NCBI GenBank assembly: GCA_020062805.1
Contig: JAGUVP010000152.1
Location: forward strand, 1-17,176
Origin: Candidatus Bipolaricaulis sp.
GTDB taxonomy: Bacteria; Bipolaricaulota; Bipolaricaulia; Bipolaricaulales; Bipolaricaulaceae
Reading direction: 5' to 3'
Length of the DNA stretch: 17,176 bases
Part shown: in pieces, positions 7,203 through 13,943 of the stretch
Layout: each line of letters begins with the position of its first letter
Numbering within the stretch: position 1 is the first letter of the stretch
The notes under the pieces: generated by a model
The model's input: the letters and a program-made list of their open reading frames with translations, nothing else
What the model was told of the DNA's origin: nothing
Database searches by the model: none
Program-made: the position numbers and the translations under genes

Positions 7203-7850
7203 TCAACTCGCGGACCGCACCAATTCGGGGATCGGTTGGAAGTGGTGGACCACGGTTCGCGCTGCTGCTGCCACTTCTGGCACCTTGGGGGCGTACGCGA
7301 TCGCGTGCCCCACGGCCCTGAACACCGGGATATCGTTCAGGTGATCCCCCACAAACGCGATCTGGTCGAGGGAGAGACCCAACCGGTTGGCCTGCTGCTC
7401 GACGACGCCAAGCTTGTCCGCCAGGCCCACCCGGACCACCGCCTCTCCGGTAAACCGCCCAGCGGCGGTGAGAAGTTCGTTGGCCACCGCGAACGAGAGG
7501 GCGAGATCCCTCCGCACCCACTCCGCAACGAGGCTCACCCCCGAGGAAACGATCCCCAGGATATAGCCAGCCCGACGGAGCTCGGTGAGCGCTTCCGGCG
7601 CGCCGGGGGCATAGGGCGGCGGGAATAACGCGGGAACAACGCGGGCAACCGGAACCCCCCGGAGGAGAGCCGCGTTCTCTCTCACCCAGTTCGGATACTC
7701 GTCCAGTCGCCCGCGGTAGCGATCGAGAAGCTCATCCCACAGCGGTCCCACCCCTGCAGCGGCCCCAAGCGCGCCCCACGTCGACTCGAAGGCGACCCCG
7801 TGGTACCGAACGAGGGTTCCGTCGAGATCGAAGAAAACCGCGCGGATCAC
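7203..7850 (-). CDS. HAD-superfamily phosphatase, SerB-like
   Basis: This 215-residue cytoplasmic hydrolase has all four HAD motifs: FFDLDGTL (nucleophile and acid Asp, about 7-14), SSG (motif II, in LGIVSSGVSL), the motif III Lys in the ADKLGVVEQQ region, and VGDHLNDIPVF with the metal-binding Asp pair (motif IV). The order, the length and a small helical cap between motifs I and II resemble phosphoserine phosphatase-type HADs, which hydrolyse small phosphomonoesters. The substrate cannot be assigned. The start is GTG 7850, which overlaps the stop of the preceding beta-helix gene as GTGA, indicating coupled translation. FtsZ follows after 37 nt. Confidence 0.85.
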   Translation of the reverse strand: MIRAVFFDLDGTLVRYHGVAFESTWGALGAAAGVGPLWDELLDRYRGRLDEYPNWVRENAALLRGVPVARVVPALFPPPYAPGAPEALTELRRAGYILGIVSSGVSLVAEWVRRDLALSFAVANELLTAAGRFTGEAVVRVGLADKLGVVEQQANRLGLSLDQIAFVGDHLNDIPVFRAVGHAIAYAPKVPEVAAAARTVVHHFQPIPELVRSAS

Positions 7851-9712
7851 GGATTAGCGATGAGCCTGATCTCCCGTCCTAGTCCGTGCTCAGCGAGCAC
7901 ACCTGCTGGAACCTCAAGCGCCATTGTGAACGGATCAGCTGCCCCGTACAGGTCCTTCGAGTCTGCCTCCATCGTGTTCCGACCAAGGAATGCTCCATCA
8001 ACAGCGAAAAACACGATATCAAGCGGAAGGAAGACGTTCTTCATGTGGAACTGGCTGGGCACCGGCTCCTCGAACACGAACAGGATGGCAAGGTCCTTTC
8101 CCATCTCGACGGGAATCCCCTGGAACCCAATGAACCGCTCGTGGGGAAGAGCAGCCACACGTGCGGAAAGACTCACCCGCTTCCCAGAAGCATCCTCCAA
8201 GGTCAGCACCCGGTCATGCATAGTTCCCACGACACCCGGGAGGCCTGGGTAGAAACCGCGATCCATGAGCGGAGCCGGGTCCTGACCTCCTCCGCCAAAC
8301 GGGATCGGAAGATCACCGATTCCATCACCATCGGCGTCTCTGCCCGCGTAGTCGGAATACCAGTTGCCTCGACCGTAAGGCGCCCACGTGTTCTTACCCA
8401 GATCACGCGCAGCTCGACTGTGCCCCCAAAGGATGTTCTCGTAGATCTGGGTCCCGGTGGTCTCGGTCCCGAAGTACAGGCTATCTGTACAGCGGTAGAG
8501 CACATTGTGGCGGACAACGTTATCGGTGGGGGTAGCTTGAGAGTAGGCCTCTTCGAAGATGATCCCGATGTTCGCCCGCGCGATAAGGTTTCGCTCGTAG
8601 AGCCCGTACGAAGCGACAGAGGAGATCCCATATCCCACTTGCACCATGGACGAGTAGGCCACCCGAGGGTGGCTCGCCCCGCCCTCAATGAACACGGCAA
8701 CATCGGACTCGGTGAACGCACACAGCTCGACCACGGCCCCGCGCGACGTCTCAATCTCGACCCCATGGCGGTTTTGGTAGAACAGACCCTGTTGGATCAA
8801 CGTATCCTGCGCTCCCCCTGTGATGCGGACTCCCACCGGGTTTGCAGCGAAAACGTTGTTCCTGATGACCACGCCATCGGAGCCATTCACCACGATTCCC
8901 TCGATCTGGTTTGCGTACACCCCGCAGTTCTCGATGTGCACACCATCCGAGAGCAGCACGGAGATGCCAGCCTGAGTACAGTTCGCGATTCGTGGCGAGT
9001 TAACGACCACCGTGCCCGGCGAGGAGAAGATGAGAATGCCGTTGCCCTGAGCACGAGAGATGTCAGCATTTTCGATCCGCACACCCTCCGAGAGGACGAT
9101 CATGATCCCATCCCCTCGGTCGATCTTCGCCCCGCGCAGGGTCACGTCGCGGCATGCAGCGAGCATGATGTAGCCTGCGGCGACGTCCTCGAGGGTCTGA
9201 TTGGAAAGACCGTAGTAGTAACGGACTTCCTGGCCGTTTACCGTGTTGGTGGGTTCCACAGCGTGTCGAAAATGCTCCTTCTCCAGACCCAGAACCTGGA
9301 GCCCAATCCCTCGCACGCCGAGGAAGTTGTCTCGCACCGTGATGTCCCGCGACGTTCGGATGAGCATCCCGTTGATGCTGTCCGTAACTGTACAATCCTC
9401 AACCGTTCCCCCGCTCGTGTTAGCGAGGTAGATCGCTGCGCCGCGGGTGTCCATCGCTCCGGTTACCATGCACCCGCGAACGACGAACGAGGCTGTGGTG
9501 CCCTCGATGCGGATCCCATAGAGATCCCCTGAGGACACACGGACCTGCCAGCCTACGATCAGATAGGGATCACCCGGCGTGCCCGTCCCTCCGATCACCC
9601 CGTTCTCGGCAGTGAAGTCAGCATCGCTGAAAATGACAATGGGGCCGCGCTCCGCGGCGGCACCCATGGCAAAAACCAATCCCACCAACAGAACCCCGAT
9701 TGCCCTACGCAT
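7847..9712 (-). CDS. Exported NosD-like right-handed beta-helix protein fused to a DUF192 domain
   Basis: This 621-residue protein starts with a signal peptide (about 1-20, ending GAAA). About residues 60-440 are tandem parallel beta-helix rungs, with repeats such as DGVVIRNNVFAANPVGVRI and GVRIENADISRAQGNGILI. NWYSDYAGRDADGDGIGDLP is the acidic segment that often closes NosD-type helices. The last ~110 residues (about 510-618) match DUF192: FIGFQGIP, LAILFVFEEP, FHMKNVFLPLDIVFF and ALEVPAGVLAEHGL align with the family's GLMFR, MLFVFP, FWMKNTLIPLDI and LEVNAGW segments. Such helices usually bind or cleave polysaccharide, or handle metal as in NosD. ATG 9712 has AAGGAGG 4 nt upstream. It is the first gene of the five-gene minus run and overlaps the HAD gene by 4 nt. 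Confidence 0.85.
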   Translation of the reverse strand: MRRAIGVLLVGLVFAMGAAAERGPIVIFSDADFTAENGVIGGTGTPGDPYLIVGWQVRVSSGDLYGIRIEGTTASFVVRGCMVTGAMDTRGAAIYLANTSGGTVEDCTVTDSINGMLIRTSRDITVRDNFLGVRGIGLQVLGLEKEHFRHAVEPTNTVNGQEVRYYYGLSNQTLEDVAAGYIMLAACRDVTLRGAKIDRGDGIMIVLSEGVRIENADISRAQGNGILIFSSPGTVVVNSPRIANCTQAGISVLLSDGVHIENCGVYANQIEGIVVNGSDGVVIRNNVFAANPVGVRITGGAQDTLIQQGLFYQNRHGVEIETSRGAVVELCAFTESDVAVFIEGGASHPRVAYSSMVQVGYGISSVASYGLYERNLIARANIGIIFEEAYSQATPTDNVVRHNVLYRCTDSLYFGTETTGTQIYENILWGHSRAARDLGKNTWAPYGRGNWYSDYAGRDADGDGIGDLPIPFGGGGQDPAPLMDRGFYPGLPGVVGTMHDRVLTLEDASGKRVSLSARVAALPHERFIGFQGIPVEMGKDLAILFVFEEPVPSQFHMKNVFLPLDIVFFAVDGAFLGRNTMEADSKDLYGAADPFTMALEVPAGVLAEHGLGREIRLIANP

Positions 9713-9734
9713 CGTGCCTCCTTATCCTTGGAAG

Positions 9735-9763
9735 AGGATAGCGATTGTGCGAAGACTAAGCAA
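9735..9763 (-). promoter_or_regulatory. Candidate promoter of the beta-helix/HAD/ftsZ/PKD/peptidase operon
   Basis: On the minus strand TTGCTT (9763-9758) and TATCCT (9740-9735) are 17 nt apart and lie about 20 nt before the ATG at 9712. The hexamers match the consensus only in part. This is the only spaced pair I found in the 78-bp divergent gap. Confidence 0.4.
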
Positions 9764-9778
9764 CCGATGTGGATCTTT

Positions 9779-9786
9779 GGAGGAGG
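9779..9786 (+). promoter_or_regulatory. Ribosome binding site that sets the creatininase-family start
   Basis: GGAGGAGG lies 4 to 7 nt before ATG 9791. The longer frame from TTG 9728 has no SD, and its extra 21 residues have no family resemblance. Confidence 0.75.
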
Positions 9787-9790
9787 GGAG

Positions 9791-10552
9791 ATGGATCTCC
9801 ACCGAATGAGTTGGGTTGAAGCAAGAGAGGCACTGCACACAGCGCGAGTCGGACTCCTGCCCGTGGGGTCCACCGAGCAACACGGGCCGCACCTCCCGCT
9901 GGGAACAGACCACCTCACCGCAGCCGAGGTGGCGAGGAGGACGAGCACCCGAGGCGGGTGGATCGTGCTTCCTACCGTTCCGGTGGGAGTTTCCGAGCAT
10001 CATCGCCAGTTCTGGGGAACGCTGTGGGTGGAACCGAGCGTTTTTCGGGACTACGTGGTGGGGATCGCGCGGTCTCTTGCTAGCCACGGGGTTCGACGGC
10101 TGGTGCTCGTGAATGGTCACGGAGGCAACACCGCAGCCCTCGACGAAGCTGCTCGGAAGCTGCGTCGTGAGAATATCTTCAGCTATGTGTTCTCGTGGTG
10201 GCGAACGATTCCCGAGGTGATCGCGGAGACCATCGACGTCGGCGGGGCTCACGCCGGTGAGCTGGAGACTTCAGCCATGCTTGCCTTCGCTCGTGAGTTA
10301 GTCGTTTTAGATCGCTACTCCGACGCAGCCGCCGCATCGGCTCCGGAGTGGGGGAAGCGCCTCCATGGGGTTGAGGTCGGGTTCGACACCCGCGACTTCT
10401 CCCCCAACGGGGCAGTGGGTGATCCGTCTCGCGCCACAGAGGACAAAGGCCAGAAGGTGCTGACGGCAGCCGCAGAACGGCTGGACGCCTTCTGTCGGTG
10501 GCTGGCCGAAGAACCAGAGGAGAACCTCCGAGCCCAACCGCACATATCCTGA
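9791..10552 (+). CDS. Creatininase-family metal-dependent amidohydrolase
   Basis: From ATG 9791 this protein is 253 residues, the usual length for the creatininase family (creatininase, MftE-type peptidases, FAPy deformylases). Those enzymes cleave amide bonds with two metal ions. Visible metal and active-site motifs: LLPVGSTEQHGPHLPLGTDH (22-41, with Glu29, His31 and Asp40), NGHGGN (108-113, His110), and GAHAGELETS (152-161). The C-terminal GAVGDPSRAT with a following Lys-Gly is also typical. It is transcribed divergently from the ftsZ-containing run and alone on its strand, so the substrate is not indicated by neighbours. No mycofactocin or F420 genes are present here, so I give no more specific name. 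The downstream end converges on the Cys-Cys protein gene. Confidence 0.9.
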   Translation: MDLHRMSWVEAREALHTARVGLLPVGSTEQHGPHLPLGTDHLTAAEVARRTSTRGGWIVLPTVPVGVSEHHRQFWGTLWVEPSVFRDYVVGIARSLASHGVRRLVLVNGHGGNTAALDEAARKLRRENIFSYVFSWWRTIPEVIAETIDVGGAHAGELETSAMLAFARELVVLDRYSDAAAASAPEWGKRLHGVEVGFDTRDFSPNGAVGDPSRATEDKGQKVLTAAAERLDAFCRWLAEEPEENLRAQPHIS

Positions 10553-10557
10553 CAGAA

Positions 10558-10569
10558 GACTTCGAAGTC
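10558..10569. repeat. 12-nt perfect palindrome
   Basis: GACTTCGAAGTC lies 5 nt after the creatininase-family stop, in the convergent gap. It could be a small hairpin or a dyad binding site. No other copy was noticed in the window. Confidence 0.4.
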
Positions 10570-10571
10570 GA

Positions 10572-10598
10572 AGCCCGCCGCTCCAGGAGGGCGGGGCT
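10572..10598. terminator. Bidirectional hairpin between convergent genes
   Basis: AGCCCGCC (10572-10579) pairs with GGCGGGGCT (10590-10598) with one bulged base. It stands between the convergent creatininase-family gene and the 609-residue Cys-Cys protein gene. Neither side has a clear T run, so strength is uncertain. Confidence 0.5.
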
Positions 10599-10621
10599 CA
10601 GTACGGGGCCCGCGGGGGCAC

Positions 10622-12451
10622 CTAGAACGAAATCTTGCAGCCTAGGTCAAACCATTCGAGGGGTTCGGCCTTGACGAAGTTCCACTGCCCCCTTGTGAAC
10701 GCTGTAACGTTGGGGGACACGGGCAGATCGAGCTTGAGCCGGATCCGCTGCATGCCAAACAGGATCCCTTTCGTCCCGAACCACAGCTCCGCGCTCCACG
10801 AGACCGTGCCCCCGCAGCAGCCCGGCCCGGTGGAGGTGATCCCCGCGTACTCGAACTCGTGCGCGTAGAACGTGACGTCGGTCATGCTTTCCACTGCGTC
10901 CGGGTCGAGCGCGGTCACGAGCCGCAGCTTCCCGCGGTCAAGCGCGCAGGTGATCCCCCACCCGTACAGCGCGAGTCCAGAGAAGCCGTGGTCGGTCCAG
11001 ATCACATCTCCGTACAACGTGATGCACCCCGAGACCCGTGGCCACCGCCCCGCAAGCGAAACGGTCTTGGTCTCGAGCGTTAACAAGACTCCAATCTCCG
11101 CAACCAGATCGCAGCACGCAAGAGAGACGGATCTCATCTCAAGAGCGAGGCGTTCGGGGCCGCGACACGCGGAAAAAGTGACACTGGCATCGAGGACCAG
11201 GCCGCAGCAGAACGCCGGGAGGCCTGTAGCCACAGCCGTGACCCGGCCCAGCCCGAAGCCGGTGCAACAGCCCCACAAGTCCACAGTGATTGCGAACGGG
11301 TCCCAGCGGAGGTAGAGCCGTTGGTTGATGAACACCCCCGGAAGGAGGTTCGCGGTACAGCATGGCTCATCCCGAGTCGCGATGAGGTCAGGAGGCAGGA
11401 TCACGGCCACACCACCCGTTACCGTGACCTTCCCGTAGACACACACCTCTCTGCTGTACGAAGAACTGGCGGTAGGCCATCCCGGGTGATTGGGCAAGAT
11501 GACCTCCACCCTGTTCGCCACCGTCGCGCCGCCCCCGATGCGCACGCGGTAGTGGTCTTCATACCCGTGGTACTTGGCAGGCCCCGTGATGCTGACCACC
11601 GGGCCTTGGACCCAAACAGCCTCTTCACCCTGAAGATGGGCCTCGAACCAGCGCGTCACGTTCCCCGGACAGCTCAGAGCCGTGGGATACCCGCAACACC
11701 CTCCAGAAGCGAGGTTCGATGGAGACGAGACAGCCACTTCCGCTACAGAATACCCTCCGTCTCGGGGCCCGCTGGAGGTCCATCGGTACCCCTTGATCGT
11801 CCCCTGCACACAGACCGTCTTTCCCACCCAGGATTCCCAGAACCTCGCACCGAACGCTTCCTCGAACTTGGGAAGGTTCGACGCCGAGATGTACACGTCG
11901 AACCGATCGGGATCCGAAGAGGGTCGGCCGACGTAGAGCCTCAGGGGGCCGGTGTGTTCGTAGCCGACGACCGGCCCCTGTACATACAGCACGCGGCCGA
12001 TGTGCCGCCACGCTTCGTACCAGAAAACCGTGTTTGAGCACGGCCACGGGCCGAACTTGTCCCTGTCAGAGGAGGTGTACTCGCCCAACGCCGACCAATG
12101 GTTCACGGTCAGTCGCATCAGTCCCCCGTTGTGTTTCATCTCAGCGCTGATCCACGCTTTGCGGTACCGGACGTCCTGAGCGTGAAAGGAGACCCTCCCT
12201 CCTAGGTTGAACTGGCCAAAGGTTCCCGACAGATAGAAACTCTGGTAGCGGAGACCATCGTGGTAGAACGTAGATTCGCTCTCGACGCGGAGCCCAGCGA
12301 TCGTCCCCTTGAGGGTGAGTTCGCTTTCCTGGATCCCGACGGTTGGCAGAACCCGCAGTGTTGAGTTGAAGTTTCCAGAAACGTGGAGCTGAGCCCACCC
12401 GAGAGGGGCGAAGAACACCGCCAACGCCATCCAGATTCCCCATTGCACCAT
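10622..12451 (-). CDS. Exported Cys-Cys-rich beta protein with two inserted OB-like domains (probable outer-membrane barrel)
   Basis: From ATG 12451 (GGAG 5-9 nt upstream) this is 609 residues; the frame opens earlier at TTG 12478 without an SD. A signal peptide ends at about residue 20 (GWA, then QL). Residues 21-125 and 365-609 are alternating beta strands and align with the 408-residue product of the next gene upstream (shared LYGDVIW, GLALYG, TALDPDAVE, HEFEY and GPGCCGG). The chain ends ISF, with the terminal Phe common in outer-membrane barrels. Five Cys-Cys pairs (364, 395, 415, 446 and 545) match pairs in the paralogue; a sixth (252) lies in the insert. Residues about 147-247 and 270-357 look like two OB-type modules, each with a VQGPVV strand and a later VCVxGxV strand. 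Function is unknown; a surface or outer-membrane role is inference. Confidence 0.75.
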   Translation of the reverse strand: MVQWGIWMALAVFFAPLGWAQLHVSGNFNSTLRVLPTVGIQESELTLKGTIAGLRVESESTFYHDGLRYQSFYLSGTFGQFNLGGRVSFHAQDVRYRKAWISAEMKHNGGLMRLTVNHWSALGEYTSSDRDKFGPWPCSNTVFWYEAWRHIGRVLYVQGPVVGYEHTGPLRLYVGRPSSDPDRFDVYISASNLPKFEEAFGARFWESWVGKTVCVQGTIKGYRWTSSGPRDGGYSVAEVAVSSPSNLASGGCCGYPTALSCPGNVTRWFEAHLQGEEAVWVQGPVVSITGPAKYHGYEDHYRVRIGGGATVANRVEVILPNHPGWPTASSSYSREVCVYGKVTVTGGVAVILPPDLIATRDEPCCTANLLPGVFINQRLYLRWDPFAITVDLWGCCTGFGLGRVTAVATGLPAFCCGLVLDASVTFSACRGPERLALEMRSVSLACCDLVAEIGVLLTLETKTVSLAGRWPRVSGCITLYGDVIWTDHGFSGLALYGWGITCALDRGKLRLVTALDPDAVESMTDVTFYAHEFEYAGITSTGPGCCGGTVSWSAELWFGTKGILFGMQRIRLKLDLPVSPNVTAFTRGQWNFVKAEPLEWFDLGCKISF

Positions 12452-12532
12452 GGCCTCTCCGTGGCGGGAGGAGGACAATGGCTGCTACCGCACAAGTTCA
12501 TCGGGTACCCTGATGCTCCACCGCCGTAAAGT

Positions 12533-12538
12533 ATTATA
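12533..12538 (-). promoter_or_regulatory. Candidate -10 element for the 609-residue Cys-Cys protein gene
   Basis: The minus strand reads TATAAT, a perfect -10 hexamer, about 82 nt before the ATG and just after the hairpin that ends the upstream gene. No convincing -35 lies 16-18 nt further up. Confidence 0.4.
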
Positions 12539-12552
12539 CATCATAACTACAA

Positions 12553-12577
12553 ACCCGCCCCACGTTGTGAGGCGGGT
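12553..12577 (-). terminator. Intrinsic terminator of the 408-residue Cys-Cys protein gene
   Basis: ACCCGCC and GGCGGGT form a 7-bp stem; after one mismatch, CAC/GTG continues it around a 3-nt loop. On the minus strand it is followed by TTTGTAGTT. It begins 35 nt past the stop of the upstream gene and is well placed to end that transcript. Confidence 0.6.
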
Positions 12578-12611
12578 CTCTCCCCCTGAGCCCTCGGGCA
12601 GAAGATTCTTG

Positions 12612-13838
12612 CTAGAACCGGAAGACCCAACCCACAGATAGAGTCGTCGGGGCACCGATCGCCGACACCCCGAACGAGAGGTACACCGTGAAGTTGGCAA
12701 GGAGCGGTGCCCCCAGCTTCGCGCTGAATCTGCTGAACCCGAACAGACTCCCCGAAGGCTGGAAGTAAAACGCTATGTCCACCGTGTACATCCCACCGCA
12801 ACATCCAGGGCCGCAAAACCCTAGTTTAACGTACTCGAATTCGTCACCTAGAAACAGGTCGACGTCCCCCAGAATCTCTTCAACCTTATCCACGTCGAGC
12901 GCTGTCAGAAGTTCCACGTATGAACAGGAGCTGAAGTCACAGCGGAGCTTGTAGCCGTAGATTGCCAAGCCCTGGATGACCATCATCACGTCATCCCACA
13001 ACACATCGCCGTAGAGTTCGAAGCAGACCTGTCCGCCGCCAAACCACTTCGGTTTGACGGAGAACGACTTGGTGTCCACCGTGTACGTGATCGAGGATTC
13101 GAGGAAGATCCCGCAACAGAGGGGGAGGTCAAGCGTGAATTCCAGGTAGACGAATCCAAGCTTTGTGAAGTAGACCTCGATGTTGTGGGTGATCCCGCAG
13201 CACAGGGACGCACCGGAAACTGTAAGTGTCACATCCTTGAACGAAAGCCCTGTGCAGCAGTCGGCAAACCGAGCAACGAGGGTCGTCGGCGCGGCGGCCA
13301 CAATGAGCGACAGGAGGGTATAGGTCTGTGTCTGAGGAGGGCAACACGGCCAGCGATAGTCTTCGATGCTCTTCAAATCTGCAGGATCTTTGGTGTAAGG
13401 GTACGCCCAGTGGTTCAGTTTCACTCCGATCTCCACGCCCAGGAAACTGAGTTTTGTCAGAAACCACGCCGACTTGTAGGCCGGAGCCGTGAGTATCACG
13501 GGCTCTGTAGGCGGAGTACAACCCGGCGGATAGGTCACCGTTACCGTACTGGTATCTTGGGGATTGAACTCGATCCCCCCTGTCATGGAGAGCGGGCCGA
13601 ACGTCCCCAGGATCCCGAATGCCTGCGCGGTGAGCCCCAGGGTGCCGAATGTGGAGGTGCTCGTGATCTGCCATCCCTCAGCCACAGTGTACGCCAGTGT
13701 TAGCACGCACGTTTCCAGGGTCACTCCAGGTGGAGAAGGAAGGATAAGAAGGCTGGCCTCCCAGCTTCCACTCAGTTGGGCTATGGAAGGCAAAGTCATC
13801 GCGAGCGTACACACCAGCGCAATCCCCAGACGTTTCAT
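12612..13838 (-). CDS. Exported Cys-Cys-rich beta protein, short paralogue (probable outer-membrane barrel)
   Basis: This 408-residue protein has a signal peptide ending at about residue 20 (SIA, then QL) and an all-beta body of short amphipathic strands. Five Cys-Cys pairs fall at 165, 194, 213, 241 and 346, with spacing close to that in the neighbouring 609-residue paralogue. Shared phrases include CCTG, ELYGDVLW, GLAIYG, TALDVDKVE, DEFEY and GPGCCGG. The chain ends VGWVFRF, with a terminal Phe and alternating aromatics as in BAM-inserted barrels. ATG 13838 has AAGGAGGT 6 nt upstream. That SD lies in one arm of an 11-bp inverted repeat. I do not recognise the family; it may be lineage-specific. 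A terminator follows it, so the two paralogues are probably separate transcripts. Confidence 0.72.
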   Translation of the reverse strand: MKRLGIALVCTLAMTLPSIAQLSGSWEASLLILPSPPGVTLETCVLTLAYTVAEGWQITSTSTFGTLGLTAQAFGILGTFGPLSMTGGIEFNPQDTSTVTVTYPPGCTPPTEPVILTAPAYKSAWFLTKLSFLGVEIGVKLNHWAYPYTKDPADLKSIEDYRWPCCPPQTQTYTLLSLIVAAAPTTLVARFADCCTGLSFKDVTLTVSGASLCCGITHNIEVYFTKLGFVYLEFTLDLPLCCGIFLESSITYTVDTKSFSVKPKWFGGGQVCFELYGDVLWDDVMMVIQGLAIYGYKLRCDFSSCSYVELLTALDVDKVEEILGDVDLFLGDEFEYVKLGFCGPGCCGGMYTVDIAFYFQPSGSLFGFSRFSAKLGAPLLANFTVYLSFGVSAIGAPTTLSVGWVFRF

Positions 13839-13840
13839 CG

Positions 13841-13913
13841 GCGGACCTCCTTCATATCTGTTGCCGATCCTGTGTATCCCCTCGCCCGTCGCTGGCAGAG
13901 GTAGGAGGTCCGC
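13841..13913 (-). promoter_or_regulatory. 5'-leader inverted repeat that could sequester the ribosome binding site
   Basis: GCGGACCTCCT (13841-13851) and AGGAGGTCCGC (13903-13913) are perfect 11-nt reverse complements 51 nt apart. In the minus-strand leader of the 408-residue protein gene, the copy nearest the ATG contains most of the SD AAGGAGGT, and the upstream copy is an anti-SD. If both are transcribed, they would form a stem that blocks translation. The transcription start is not known. The loop holds no motif I can name. Confidence 0.4.
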
Positions 13914-13943
13914 GAGAGAGCGGAACCTGGTGTGTGATGGCCG

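Noticed and set aside
7886..9532. Long plus-strand open frame (548 codons) opposite the beta-helix gene
   Set aside because: It has no domain pattern or SD, and is rich in His, Arg and Asp as expected of a GC-rich antisense shadow. The minus-strand frame has a signal peptide and recognisable domains.
9728..9790. Extended TTG start for the creatininase-family gene
   Set aside because: It has no SD, overlaps the divergent promoter region, and adds residues that are not part of the family. ATG 9791 has a strong SD.
12452..12478. Upstream TTG start for the 609-residue Cys-Cys protein
   Set aside because: It would put nine polar residues before the signal peptide and lacks an SD, whereas ATG 12451 has one.
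12479..12611. tRNA or small RNA in the gap between the two Cys-Cys genes
   Set aside because: No cloverleaf or tRNA-like 3' end was seen; the hairpin is explained as a terminator.
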